Assembly (NCBI RefSeq): GCF_945915435.1
Contig: NZ_CAMEFG010000005.1
Coordinates: 1 to 64,000, forward strand
Length of the DNA stretch: 64,000 nucleotides
Direction of reading: 5' to 3'
DNA from: an uncultured Paracoccus sp.
GTDB lineage: Bacteria; Pseudomonadota; Alphaproteobacteria; Rhodobacterales; Rhodobacteraceae
Every line of letters starts with the position of its first letter. The stretch's first letter is position 1. Position numbers and translations under genes: made by a program. Positions 37,917 through 47,421 of this stretch are shown in pieces. Under the pieces are notes generated by a model that saw only the letters and a program-made list of their open reading frames with translations, was not told where the DNA came from and ran no database searches.

Positions 37917-38740
37917 GGGTCGCGATCACCGGCGCCAGCGGCATGGCGGGCCGCTGGATCGCGCGGGCCTTGCAGGGCGCGGGGCATGATCTGGTTTGCC
38001 TTTCGCGTCCCGGCTGGCGGCTGGGGCAGGTGCCCGACATGCGCGGCTGCGACGCGCTGGTCCATGCCGCGCTGCACCACCTTCCCGGTCTTTACCGAGG
38101 GGGCGAGGGCGACGACCCCGACGGTTTCGTCGCGGCCAACCTGGATGGCTCGATCCGGCTGTTTCGCGGCGCGAAGGAACAGGGCGTCCGGCGGGTGTTG
38201 TTCCTGTCCTCGCGCGCCGTGCATGACGGCCACCCGCCGGGGGTGCTGCCCGACGACCTGCCCCCCGCGCCCGTGGCGCTTTACGGTCAGGTCAAGGCCC
38301 ACGCGGAACAGGCGCTGGCGCAGATGGCGGACGGTGACTTCAGGACGGGCAGCCTGCGCGCGACCGGCATCTATGGGCCGGGCAAGCCGCAGAAATGGGC
38401 GGGGATCATCGGCGATTTCCTGAACGGCCGGACCCCGGCCCCGCGCGTCGCGACGGAACTGCATGGCGCCGACTTGGGCCGCGCCGCCCTGCTGATGCTG
38501 GACGACCCCGGCCTGCAAGGCAGCTATAACGCCAGCGACCTGGTGCTGGACCGGCGCGAGTTGCTGGCCGAAATCGCCCGGCTGACCGGCTGCGGCACGG
38601 TGCTGCCCCAATGCGCGGACCGGGGCGGGATGCGGGTGCTGGAATGCGCGCGGCTGGCGGCGATGGGCTGGCGTCCGGGCGGGATGGAACTGCTGCGCCG
38701 CGACCTGCCCGCCATCCTGCGCGACGTTGCAACCGGCTGA
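37913..38740 (+). CDS. sqdC: NAD-dependent epimerase/dehydratase, SqdC-like
   Basis: The 275-residue SDR protein has the dinucleotide fingerprint AITGASGMAGRWIARAL, RRVLFLSSRAVHDG, and the YGQVK catalytic pair, then GIYGPGKPQKW. Rhodobacter SqdC is a reductase-like protein whose loss gives sulfoquinovosyl-dihydroxyacetone, and this gene occupies that place in the operon. It overlaps sqdD by 4 bases. The exact reaction is not established from sequence. Confidence 0.8.
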   Translation: MRVAITGASGMAGRWIARALQGAGHDLVCLSRPGWRLGQVPDMRGCDALVHAALHHLPGLYRGGEGDDPDGFVAANLDGSIRLFRGAKEQGVRRVLFLSSRAVHDGHPPGVLPDDLPPAPVALYGQVKAHAEQALAQMADGDFRTGSLRATGIYGPGKPQKWAGIIGDFLNGRTPAPRVATELHGADLGRAALLMLDDPGLQGSYNASDLVLDRRELLAEIARLTGCGTVLPQCADRGGMRVLECARLAAMGWRPGGMELLRRDLPAILRDVATG

Positions 38741-38783
38741 CGCGCTCTGGTCAGCGCGCGGCTTGCGGGCTAGAGACGGGGGG

Positions 38784-39431
38784 ATGGACTTTGCCTATAC
38801 CCCTCCGCCCGACGCGCCGCGCATCCTGCATCACGACCATGAAATCCTGGTCGTGGACAAGCAGGCCGGGCTGCTGTCGGTCCCCGGACGGACCGAGGAC
38901 CGCGCCGATTGCCTGATTGCCCGCCTGCGCGGCGCCTTTCCGCAGGTGCTGCTGGTGCATCGGCTGGATCAGGACACGTCTGGCATCATGGTCTTTGCGC
39001 TGACCCCCCACGCGCAGCGCCACCTGGGCCAGCAGTTCGAGAAACGGCAGGTGCGCAAGATCTATGTCGCGCGGCTGCACGGGCGGCTGGAACCGAAGAG
39101 CGGCACCGTCGATCTGCCGCTGATCGTCGATTGGCCGAACCGCCCGCGCCAGATGGTCGATCACGAAAACGGCAAGCCCGCGCAAACCGACTGGCGCGTG
39201 ATCCGGGCCGATGACGCGGAAACCCGCGTGCGGCTGATGCCGGTCACGGGCCGCAGCCATCAGTTGCGGGTGCATATGCTGGCGCTTGGACACCCGATCC
39301 TGGGCGACCCGCTTTATGCGCAGGGAAAGGCGGCGGCGCATCCCCGCCTGATGCTGCATGCCCAATCTTTGCGCATCCGTCATCCCGACAGCGGCGTGTC
39401 GCAGACCTTCACCGCGCCCGTTCCGTTCTGA
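38784..39431 (+). CDS. rluA: RluA-family pseudouridine synthase
   Basis: The 215-residue protein starts at 38784 (MDFAYTPPPDAP), after a GGGG stretch. The catalytic aspartate lies in LLVHRLDQDTSGIMVFAL, preceded by ILVVDKQAGLLSVPGR and followed by PVTGRSHQLRVHMLALGHPI split at GRSHQLR. Lack of an S4 domain and the short length fit RluA, which modifies U746 of 23S rRNA and U32 of some tRNAs. Its 3' end converges on truB. Confidence 0.9.
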   Translation: MDFAYTPPPDAPRILHHDHEILVVDKQAGLLSVPGRTEDRADCLIARLRGAFPQVLLVHRLDQDTSGIMVFALTPHAQRHLGQQFEKRQVRKIYVARLHGRLEPKSGTVDLPLIVDWPNRPRQMVDHENGKPAQTDWRVIRADDAETRVRLMPVTGRSHQLRVHMLALGHPILGDPLYAQGKAAAHPRLMLHAQSLRIRHPDSGVSQTFTAPVPF

Positions 39432-39443
39432 AGCGGTTCCGTT

Positions 39444-40337
39444 CTAGAGGTTGAAGACGCGGCTCGGCTGCACCTCTCCGCCCATGTAATTGCCGATGCA
39501 AAGCGGGCGTCCGTGGCGGCTGACCCAGACCTCGGTTCCGAAATCGGCGTGGCCGGTGACCTGGCCGGGGTTGCCGTTCAGGATGCGGGTTTCGCCCATC
39601 TCGGTCGCCTGCATCTCGGGCAATTCGTCCAGGGCGGCTTGCAGGGGCAGCAGGGCGGCCTCGATTTCCGCCTGGTTGGCGCGGTCGATGCGGTCCCATG
39701 CGATGCCTTGCGCCGCCTCGAACGGGCCGGACCAGATGCGGCGCAGCGTCACGACATGGCCCAGGCAGCCAAGCGCGCGGCCAAGGTCGCGGGCGATGGC
39801 GCGGACATAGCCGCCCTTGCCGCAGACCATGCGCAGATCGGCCTCATCCCCGCGCGCGGCAAGCAGTTCCAGCGATTCGACCCACAGCGGGCGGGCGGCC
39901 AGTTCGACCGCCTCGCCCTCGCGCGCAAGGTCATAGGCGCGCGCGCCATCGACCTTGACCGCCGAAACCGCGGGCGGCACCTGCATGATATCGCCCATGA
40001 AACCCGGCAGCGCGGCGTGGATCGCAGCCTCGTCCGGGCGGGCGTCGCTGGTCTTGACGACCGCGCCCGAAGCGTCGTCCGTGCTGGTCTCGGCCCCCCA
40101 ACGCACGGTAAAATCATAGCATTTCAGCGCCTCGGTCAGGTAGGGGACGGTCTTGGTCGCCTCGCCCAGCGCCACGGCCAGCACGCCCGTCGCGTCGGGG
40201 TCCAGCGTGCCCGCGTGGCCTGCCTTCTTCGCGTCCAGCGCCCAGCGGACCTTGCCCACGACATCGGTGGAACCCACGCCTGCGGGCTTGTCCACGATCA
40301 GCCAGCCGGAAATATCGCGGCCCTTCTTGCGCGCCAT
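39444..40337 (-). CDS. truB: tRNA pseudouridine55 synthase
   Basis: The 297-residue enzyme has [20 protein letters not shown] near the start, the catalytic-aspartate box [16 protein letters not shown], and [15 protein letters not shown]. It makes pseudouridine 55 in the T loop of tRNAs. The gene lies downstream of rbfA with a DUF2233 gene in between; rbfA-truB is a common pairing in bacteria. Confidence 0.96.
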   Translation of the reverse strand: MARKKGRDISGWLIVDKPAGVGSTDVVGKVRWALDAKKAGHAGTLDPDATGVLAVALGEATKTVPYLTEALKCYDFTVRWGAETSTDDASGAVVKTSDARPDEAAIHAALPGFMGDIMQVPPAVSAVKVDGARAYDLAREGEAVELAARPLWVESLELLAARGDEADLRMVCGKGGYVRAIARDLGRALGCLGHVVTLRRIWSGPFEAAQGIAWDRIDRANQAEIEAALLPLQAALDELPEMQATEMGETRILNGNPGQVTGHADFGTEVWVSRHGRPLCIGNYMGGEVQPSRVFNL

Positions 40338-40343
40338 TCTGTG

Positions 40344-41102
40344 TCAGTCCTTTGCGGTCAGGCCGACGATCGGCCCCATCCGGCGCCCGAAATCGGCGCG
40401 GCCCACGCCGGGGGCGTAGAGCCGGCTGATCGAGCCATCGAAATACAGCGCATCCCGCGCGCCAAGATGGTCGCGGAAAAAGCGCCCGAATTCGTGAAAC
40501 GTCACCGCCCGGTTCGAGATCGCGAACCACGCCACCTGCCCGTCGGGCGAGGTGCCGACCCCGTTGCGGATATGGCGGCTGTCGGAATCGACCAGGAAAC
40601 GCGGGTGCAACTGCCCGTCGATGACCAGCATCGGCCCTGATTGCGTGGCAAGGCGGCAGGCCGGGCGCGCCTCGGAGAAGGCACGGCTTTCGATCACCTG
40701 GAAGGGCCGCTGCCCGCCCGTGCAGAACACCCCGTTCGGCAGCATCCCGAAATTGCCGGGACCGGCGGCGGTGACGATGCCGCTTTCCTCGGCCCCGTCG
40801 CGGACCAGCAGGCCCACGGGCGAGTAATCCGAATGGAACATCCCCGCATTCATGGCAAAGACCAGACCCTCGCCCTCGGGCAGGGTGGCGCGGATGCGGC
40901 TGAAATCGCCCAGGACGCGCCCGTCCGGCCCGTTCATCCACAGGTGCAGGTCGGGTTCCTGCGCGGCCTGGACGGTGCAAAGCGCATAGGCCGTGCCCTC
41001 GAAGTCGACGCGCTGGCAAATGTCTTGCGCGACGACGGGCAGGGTCAGGGCGAAAAGCGCGCCCAATGCCAGCCCGAACCGGCGTTTCAGTTCAGCGATC
41101 AT
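40344..41102 (-). CDS. secreted DUF2233 / phosphodiester glycosidase-like protein
   Basis: The 252-residue protein starts at 41102 with a signal peptide ([20 protein letters not shown], cleavage after VAQ). The mature part matches the DUF2233/NAGPA fold: [45 protein letters not shown] and [15 protein letters not shown]. The mammalian relative uncovers mannose-6-phosphate; the bacterial substrate is unknown, perhaps a cell-surface glycan. It overlaps the rbfA stop by 11 bases and precedes truB by 6, so it is embedded in a ribosome/tRNA maturation operon. Confidence 0.85.
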   Translation of the reverse strand: MIAELKRRFGLALGALFALTLPVVAQDICQRVDFEGTAYALCTVQAAQEPDLHLWMNGPDGRVLGDFSRIRATLPEGEGLVFAMNAGMFHSDYSPVGLLVRDGAEESGIVTAAGPGNFGMLPNGVFCTGGQRPFQVIESRAFSEARPACRLATQSGPMLVIDGQLHPRFLVDSDSRHIRNGVGTSPDGQVAWFAISNRAVTFHEFGRFFRDHLGARDALYFDGSISRLYAPGVGRADFGRRMGPIVGLTAKD

Positions 41103-41514
41103 CGTCTTCGTCGCCGTCCTCGGCCCCGATGTCACGCTGGACCCGTTCGTCGGCCAGCATCCGGCGGGTGTCGTCCATGCGGTCGAAGGTCTCGTCCAGC
41201 ACGAAACGCAGTTGCGGCGCGTATTTCAGCGACATGCCACGCGCGATCAGGTGGCGCAATTCGGGCGCATTGCGGCGCAGCGCGGCCAGCGCCCCTTCGG
41301 CATCCTGCCCGCCAAGCGGCATGACATAGGCCGTCGCGACCTTGAGGTCGGGCGAGGCGCGGACCTCGCCCACCGTGATCGAGTGGCGGTTGAGTTCGGG
41401 GTCATGCACCTCGGCGCGCGTCAGCACCTCCGACAGGGTGCGGCGAATCAGCTCGCCCACGCGAAGCTGGCGCTGCGAGGGTCCGGTGCCGGTATGAAAG
41501 CGGTTCTGTGCCAT
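41092..41514 (-). CDS. rbfA: ribosome-binding factor A
   Basis: The start at 41514 ([20 protein letters not shown]) gives 140 residues. The KH-like domain shows [40 protein letters not shown] split at the conserved SPD, and [14 protein letters not shown]. It helps 30S maturation at the 5' end of 16S rRNA. The C-terminus is acidic (EDGDEDDDR). It is divergent from dapB, 69 bases apart. Confidence 0.94.
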   Translation of the reverse strand: MAQNRFHTGTGPSQRQLRVGELIRRTLSEVLTRAEVHDPELNRHSITVGEVRASPDLKVATAYVMPLGGQDAEGALAALRRNAPELRHLIARGMSLKYAPQLRFVLDETFDRMDDTRRMLADERVQRDIGAEDGDEDDDR

Positions 41515-41583
41515 GCACCCACATCTAGGGGGTCGCGGGCCGCGCCGCAACGGGATAGACAGGGCCAAACGCAGGGGGACCGC

Positions 41584-42390
41584 ATGGAAAAGCCGGGAAT
41601 CGTCGTAACGGGTGTGTCGGGCCGCATGGGCCGGATGCTGGTCGAACTGGTCTGCGCATCCGACAGGATGCGGCTGGTCGGCGCCATCGAGCGTCCGGGC
41701 AGCGACTGGCTGGGCCGCGACCTGGGCGAGGCGATGGGCCGCGCCCCCCTTGGCGTGACCGTGACCGACGATGCGGTGGCCGCCATCGCGCCCGCGCAGG
41801 CGGTGATCGACTTCACCAGCCCCGCCGCCTCGGTCGGTTTCGCCGAACTGGCCGCGCAGGCGCGCGCGGTCCATGTCATCGGCACCACCGGCTTTTCCGG
41901 CGATGACCTGAGGAAGCTGGCCGCCGCCGCCCGCCACGCCCCGATCATCCGGGCCGGAAACATGAGCCTGGGGGTGAACCTGCTGACCTCGCTGGCCCGC
42001 AAGGTGGCCGCCGCGCTGGACGAGGACTGGGACATCGAGGTGGTCGAGGCCCATCACCGCCACAAGGTCGATGCGCCTTCGGGCACCGCGCTGATGCTGG
42101 GTCAGGCCGCGGCCGAGGGGCGCGGCGCCACGCTGGACGAATTGCGTACCCCCGCGCGCGAAGGCATGACCGGCGCGCGCACCCGTGGCTCCATCGGCTT
42201 TTCCGCGATTCGCGGCGGCGATGTCGTGGGTGAACACGACCTGATCTTTGCCGCCGAGGGCGAGCGCGTCATCCTGCGCCATATCGCCACCGACCGCGCC
42301 ATCTTTGCCCGCGGCGCATTGCGGGCCGCGCTTTGGGGCCAGGACAAGGGGCCGGGCGAATACGACATGATGGATGTGCTGGGGCTGTAG
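41584..42390 (+). CDS. dapB: 4-hydroxy-tetrahydrodipicolinate reductase
   Basis: The ATG at 41584 gives 268 residues. The NAD(P) loop is [30 protein letters not shown] and [20 protein letters not shown] follow, and the catalytic [19 protein letters not shown] is complete. It acts in lysine and diaminopimelate synthesis. It stands alone, convergent with a GST gene. Confidence 0.96.
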   Translation: MEKPGIVVTGVSGRMGRMLVELVCASDRMRLVGAIERPGSDWLGRDLGEAMGRAPLGVTVTDDAVAAIAPAQAVIDFTSPAASVGFAELAAQARAVHVIGTTGFSGDDLRKLAAAARHAPIIRAGNMSLGVNLLTSLARKVAAALDEDWDIEVVEAHHRHKVDAPSGTALMLGQAAAEGRGATLDELRTPAREGMTGARTRGSIGFSAIRGGDVVGEHDLIFAAEGERVILRHIATDRAIFARGALRAALWGQDKGPGEYDMMDVLGL

Positions 42391-42408
42391 GGCGGCGGGT
42401 CCGTTTCG

Positions 42409-43047
<639 letters not shown>

Positions 43048-43103
43048 CGGGCAAGCGTAACCCGTCGGGCGATTCGGGTCGAGCCTGCCGGGACGAATGC
43101 GCG

Positions 43104-43128
43104 GAAAAGCCCCTTCGCGGGGCTTTTC
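43104..43128 (-). terminator. rho-independent terminator after puuD
   Basis: GAAAAGCCCC pairs with GGGGCTTTTC across a 5-nt loop, directly after the puuD stop on the minus strand, ending in a short U stretch. It separates puuD from the GST gene. Confidence 0.8.
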
Positions 43129-43129
43129 G

Positions 43130-44377
43130 TCAATTCCGGGCGAACAGCTTGGGCGTGGCGCGATACCAGTCGATGATGGCCTGGCGTTCCTCGGGTTCCA
43201 TGAAGCTGACATTGGCGGGGGGCATGGCGTCGGTCAGGCCCGCCTGGATATAGATCTCGCGCGCGGCGCGGGTCACGTCGTCGGGGGTTTCCAGCACGAC
43301 GCCCTTGGGAGGGTAGTGGATGCCGGGATAGGCCGTCTCGCGCGCGTGGCACATCGCGCAGCGGCCAAGGACGGCGTTATAGGCGTCGTCCCAGCCGGGC
43401 GTCTCGATCATCGCGACCTGGGTGGGGGTCAGGGTCCGGGCCTCGGACTGTTCGACCGTGTCGCGCATCATGGGCGCGGTGGACAGCCACATCACCGCGA
43501 TGAACAGGATCACCGTCACGCCCCAGGTCCACCACGGCATGCCCTTGCGCGAATGCATGGTGTTGAAGAAATGCCGGATCGTCACCCCCATCAGGAAGAT
43601 CAGCGCCGCGATCAGCCAGTTGTATTGCGTGGCAAAGGCCAGCGGGTAGTGATTCGACAGCATCAGGAAGACGACGGGCAGCGTCAGGTAGTTGTTGTGG
43701 GTCGAGCGCAGCTTGGCGATCTTGCCATATTTCGGGTCCGGCGCCCGCCCTGCCTTGAGGTCGGCGACCACGATGCGCTGGTTGGGCATGATGATCAGGA
43801 AGACGTTGGCCGTCATGATCGTCGCGGTGAAGGCGCCAAGGTGCAGCATCGTCGCGCGCCCGGTAAAGATCTGGTCATAGGCCCAGCCCATCGCCACCAG
43901 CAGCACGAACAGCAGCACCATCAGCACCGTGGGGCGTTCCCCCAGCGGCGATTTGCACAGCGTGTCATAGACCAGCCAGCCGATGGTCAGCGACCCGGCC
44001 GAGATCAGGATGGCCTGCCAGGGCGCAAGCTCCATCTTGGCGGTGTCGATCAGGTAAAGCTCGGACCCTGCCCAGTAGACCAGCGCCAGCAGCACCGCCC
44101 CCGAGATCCAGGTCATATAGCTTTCCCATTTGAACCAGGTCAGATGCTCGGGCATGCGCTCGGGGGCGACCAGGTATTTCTGGATGTGATAGAAGCCGCC
44201 GCCGTGAACCTGCCATTCCTCGCCATGCGCGCCCTTGGGCATGTTGGGCGCCTTTTGCAGGCCAAGGTCGAGTGCGATGAAATAGAAGGAGGACCCGATC
44301 CAGGCGATCGCGGTGATGACATGCGTCCAGCGCACCGCAAAGGCCAGCCAGTCCCAGATGATGGCGATATCGCTCAT
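43130..44377 (-). CDS. puuD: membrane urate hydroxylase PuuD with cytochrome c domain
   Basis: The chosen ATG at 44377 lies 8 bases after GGGGAG (a GTG sits two codons upstream) and gives 415 residues. The N-terminal ~300 residues hold eight or so membrane helices (WTHVITAIAWIGSSFYF, TANVFLIIMPNQRIVVADLK, RSTHNNYLTLPVVFLML). The C-terminal ~100 residues form a cytochrome c domain with CAMCH near residue 345. PuuD oxidises urate to 5-hydroxyisourate and passes electrons to the respiratory chain, so no H2O2 is formed. A purine permease gene lies upstream. Confidence 0.92.
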   Translation of the reverse strand: MSDIAIIWDWLAFAVRWTHVITAIAWIGSSFYFIALDLGLQKAPNMPKGAHGEEWQVHGGGFYHIQKYLVAPERMPEHLTWFKWESYMTWISGAVLLALVYWAGSELYLIDTAKMELAPWQAILISAGSLTIGWLVYDTLCKSPLGERPTVLMVLLFVLLVAMGWAYDQIFTGRATMLHLGAFTATIMTANVFLIIMPNQRIVVADLKAGRAPDPKYGKIAKLRSTHNNYLTLPVVFLMLSNHYPLAFATQYNWLIAALIFLMGVTIRHFFNTMHSRKGMPWWTWGVTVILFIAVMWLSTAPMMRDTVEQSEARTLTPTQVAMIETPGWDDAYNAVLGRCAMCHARETAYPGIHYPPKGVVLETPDDVTRAAREIYIQAGLTDAMPPANVSFMEPEERQAIIDWYRATPKLFARN

Positions 44378-44489
44378 ATTCACTACTCCCCGGTTGGTCG
44401 GGCGAAACTAGAACAGCGCCGCGTCGCGGACTATATTCGACCGTGCCCCAGCTGTCTTAAGATTAGATTGAAAATCCGGCGGGGAAACG

Positions 44490-44517
44490 AAAAAAAGGGG
44501 GCGGAATGACCGCCCCC
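44490..44517 (-). terminator. strong rho-independent terminator after the purine permease gene
   Basis: On the minus strand GGGGGCGG pairs with CCGCCCCC around a 5-nt loop, followed by seven T residues. It lies 22 bases past the permease stop, so puuD has its own promoter. Confidence 0.9.
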
Positions 44518-44538
44518 CTGTGCCTGTGCCTTGCCGGA

Positions 44539-45837
44539 TCACTCGCCGAAGAAGGCGAACTTGATCACGAACAGCCCCGCCACGATCCAGGTCGCGGCAT
44601 GGACCTGCGATGCCTTGCCGGTCAGCAGCTTGATCAGCGCATAGCTGATGAAGCCGAAGGCCAGCCCGTTGGCGATCGAATAGGTCAGCGGCATGGCCAA
44701 TGCGGTCAGCACGGCGGGCGCGGATTCGGTGACGTCGTCCCAGCTGATTTCGACCAGTTCGCGCATCATCAGCGTCGCGACGTAAAGCAGCGCCGGCGCG
44801 GTGGCATAGGCCGGAACCGAACCCGCCAGCGGCGCAAAGAACATCGCCAGCAGGAACATCGCCGCCACGACCAGCGCGGTCAGCCCGCTGCGCCCGCCCG
44901 CCTGCACGCCCGAGGCGCTTTCGACATAGGCGGTCGTCGATGACGTCCCCAGCAACGAGCCTGCCGTGATCGCGGTCGAATCGGCCAGCAGCGCGCGCGA
45001 CAGGCCCTTGTTGGTATGGGCTGGTCCTTCGGTCAGCAGCCCGGCGCGCTTGGCCACGCCGATCAGTGTGCCGGTGGCGTCGAAGACCTCGACCAGCACC
45101 AGCACCAGGATGACCTGGAAGATGCCTGCGGTCAGGGCGCCCGCGATGTCAAGCTGCATGAAGGTCGGCGCGATCGAGGGCGGCATGGACATGATCCCGC
45201 CGAATTCGCTGACCCCCAGCAGGATCGAGGCCACCGTGATGACCAGAATCCCGATCAGGATCGCCCCCGTCACCCGCAGCGCATCCAGCGCCACGATGAT
45301 GAAAAAGCCCGCGACCGCCAGCATGGTGCCCGTATTGGTCAGGTCGCCCAGGGTCACCAGGGTCGCCGGGTGATCCACCACCAGCCCCGACGATTGCAGC
45401 GCGATGATCGCCAGGAACATGCCGATGCCCGCGGCGATGCCGCTGCGCATCGACAGCGGAATGCCCGCGATCAGCCAGCGCCGCAGCCCGGTCAGCGTCA
45501 GGAACAGGAAGATCATCCCCGAGATGAACACCGCCCCCAGGGCCTGCTGCCAGGTAAAGCCCATTGCGCCCACGACGGTGAAGGCGAAAAAGGCGTTCAG
45601 CCCCATTCCCGGCGCCATGCCGATGGGCCAGTTCGCCCACAGCCCCATGATGGCCGAGCCGATGGCGGCCGCCAGGCAGGTGGCGACGAAAACCGCATTT
45701 CGATCCATGCCCGTGCTGGACAGGATGTCGGGGTTCACGAAGATGATATAGGCCATCGTCAGGAAGGTGGTGACGCCTGCGATCACCTCGGTCCTGGCGG
45801 TCGTGCCATGCTCTTTCAGCTTGAAATAGTTTTCCAT
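44539..45837 (-). CDS. AzgA-type purine (guanine/hypoxanthine) permease
   Basis: The start at 45837 (MENYFKLKEHGTTARTEVIAG) gives 432 residues with 12-13 hydrophobic segments. Family motifs are GVTTFLTMAYIIFVNP near the N-terminus, GMAPGMGLNAFFAF (NAT/AzgA motif), and GTSSTTAYVESASGVQAGGRSG. AzgA proteins import hypoxanthine, guanine or adenine with protons. The nearby puuD suggests the purine is degraded via urate. A much longer frame upstream overlaps tsaE-amgK and is not coding. Confidence 0.92.
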   Translation of the reverse strand: MENYFKLKEHGTTARTEVIAGVTTFLTMAYIIFVNPDILSSTGMDRNAVFVATCLAAAIGSAIMGLWANWPIGMAPGMGLNAFFAFTVVGAMGFTWQQALGAVFISGMIFLFLTLTGLRRWLIAGIPLSMRSGIAAGIGMFLAIIALQSSGLVVDHPATLVTLGDLTNTGTMLAVAGFFIIVALDALRVTGAILIGILVITVASILLGVSEFGGIMSMPPSIAPTFMQLDIAGALTAGIFQVILVLVLVEVFDATGTLIGVAKRAGLLTEGPAHTNKGLSRALLADSTAITAGSLLGTSSTTAYVESASGVQAGGRSGLTALVVAAMFLLAMFFAPLAGSVPAYATAPALLYVATLMMRELVEISWDDVTESAPAVLTALAMPLTYSIANGLAFGFISYALIKLLTGKASQVHAATWIVAGLFVIKFAFFGE

Positions 45838-45975
45838 CCCTGCTTCCGCTGTTGCGTTTGTTGTGGAACGATCCTGCCACTCTCGGTTAGATGTGACAAC
45901 AAATCCACACATTGCTTTGCCTAGAGACAGTATCAATCTGGTTTTGTGAATGAAATATGGTCTTATGATCAGGAC

Positions 45976-47421
45976 ATGACCTTGCTTGTGACGATCCCCG
46001 CCGCCGACGAAGGGCGGACCGCCGGTCTGGCGCGCGCCTTCGCGGGTTTCCTGCGGCCCGGCGACACGCTGGCGCTGCGCGGCCCGGTGGGGGCGGGCAA
46101 GACCCATTTCGCCCGCGCCTTCATCCGCGCCCGACAGGGCCGCGGGGCCGAGGACGTGCCAAGCCCCACCTTCACGCTGATCCAGACCTACGACGACCCG
46201 ATGGGGACCGAGATCTGGCACGCCGACCTCTATCGCCTTGGCCATTACGACGAACTGGTCGAGCTGGGGCTGGAGGACGCCATGCCCGATGCCGTCACCC
46301 TGATCGAATGGCCCGAGCGCGGCGGAGACCTGCCCGGCGCCCTGACCGTCGGCATCGCGGTCGAGGAAACCGACCCCGACCTGCGCCGCATCACCCTGAC
46401 CGGCGATCCGGTGCGCTGGGGGCAGGTGGCGCGGATCGCCGCCATCGCGCGGCTGCTGCATCGTGCCGGATGGTCCGATGCGCGGCTTTTGCCCCTGACC
46501 GGCGACGCCTCCAGCCGTCGCTATTTCCGGCTTGAACGCGAGGGGGGCGATACGGCGGTGCTGATGGATGCCTCGCCCGGTTCCTGCGGGCCTTATGTCG
46601 CGATGACGCAATGGCTGCGCAATCGCGGCTTTCACGCCCCCGAGATACTGGCCACCGACGAACCCGAGGGGTTGCTGCTGCTGGAAGACCTTGGCGACGA
46701 CCTGGTCGCCCGCGTGCTGGGGCGCGAACCGGACCTTGCACCCCGGATCTATGCGCGGATGACCGAATTGCTGGCCGATCTGCACCGCCAGCCGCCGCCC
46801 GATTTCGTCCCGCACCTGGACGGGGCCGAGCTTGCGGCGCAAAGCGGGCTTTTCGCCGATTTCTATCCCCCTGCCGCCGGTGCGCCGGGTGCGGGGGCGC
46901 GGGTTGCCGAACTGATCGCGGACCTGCACCGGCAATATTGCCAAGACCTGCCGCCGGCGCTGGGACTGCGCGATTTCCACGCCGAAAACCTTGTCTGGAA
47001 GGGCGATGCCCCCCTTGGGCTCCTGGATTTCCAGGATGCGGTGCTGGTCCATCCGGCCTATGATCTGGTGTCCGGCCTGCAAGACGCGCGCCGCGACGTG
47101 GACCCCGCTGTCGAGCAGGCCGAGATCGACCGCTACATCCGCCTGACCGGCTGCGACGGCGACCGCTTCCGTGCCGCCTATGCGCTTTTGGGTGCGCAGC
47201 GCAGCCTGCGGATCATGGGCATCTTCACCCGGCTTTGCCTGCGCGACGGCAAGGACCGCTACCTGGCCTTCATGCCTCGGGTGTGGCAGATGGTGCAGCG
47301 CAACCTGGAACACCCCGCGCTTGCCCGCCTGGCGGATGAGTTGAAGGGCATCCCCGCCCCCTCGACCGGGATCATCGAAAGGATCAAGGCCCGATGCAGG
47401 ATGACGCCCCCAGCGCGCTGA
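45976..47421 (+). CDS. fusion of TsaE (t6A ATPase) and AmgK-like sugar kinase
   Basis: The 481-residue protein joins two enzymes. Residues 1-145 are TsaE: LRGPVGAGKTHFARAF (Walker A), SPTFTLIQTY, WHADLYRL and LIEWPERGG; it powers N6-threonylcarbamoyl-A37 formation. Residues about 160-470 are an aminoglycoside-phosphotransferase-fold kinase of the AmgK type: LPLTGDASSRRYFRL, LLLEDLGDDLV, LRDFHAENLVW and LLDFQDAVLVHPAYD. AmgK phosphorylates MurNAc/GlcNAc at C1. The murU gene follows with a 28-base overlap, so peptidoglycan recycling to UDP-MurNAc is likely. The start is uncertain (45946 or 45976); neither has a strong ribosome binding site. Confidence 0.9.
   Translation: MTLLVTIPAADEGRTAGLARAFAGFLRPGDTLALRGPVGAGKTHFARAFIRARQGRGAEDVPSPTFTLIQTYDDPMGTEIWHADLYRLGHYDELVELGLEDAMPDAVTLIEWPERGGDLPGALTVGIAVEETDPDLRRITLTGDPVRWGQVARIAAIARLLHRAGWSDARLLPLTGDASSRRYFRLEREGGDTAVLMDASPGSCGPYVAMTQWLRNRGFHAPEILATDEPEGLLLLEDLGDDLVARVLGREPDLAPRIYARMTELLADLHRQPPPDFVPHLDGAELAAQSGLFADFYPPAAGAPGAGARVAELIADLHRQYCQDLPPALGLRDFHAENLVWKGDAPLGLLDFQDAVLVHPAYDLVSGLQDARRDVDPAVEQAEIDRYIRLTGCDGDRFRAAYALLGAQRSLRIMGIFTRLCLRDGKDRYLAFMPRVWQMVQRNLEHPALARLADELKGIPAPSTGIIERIKARCRMTPPAR

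Noticed and set aside
45838..47313. In-frame upstream extension of the purine permease to 924 residues
   Set aside because: The extra ~490 residues lie antisense to tsaE-amgK and look non-coding. The permease homology begins at MENYFKLKEHG.
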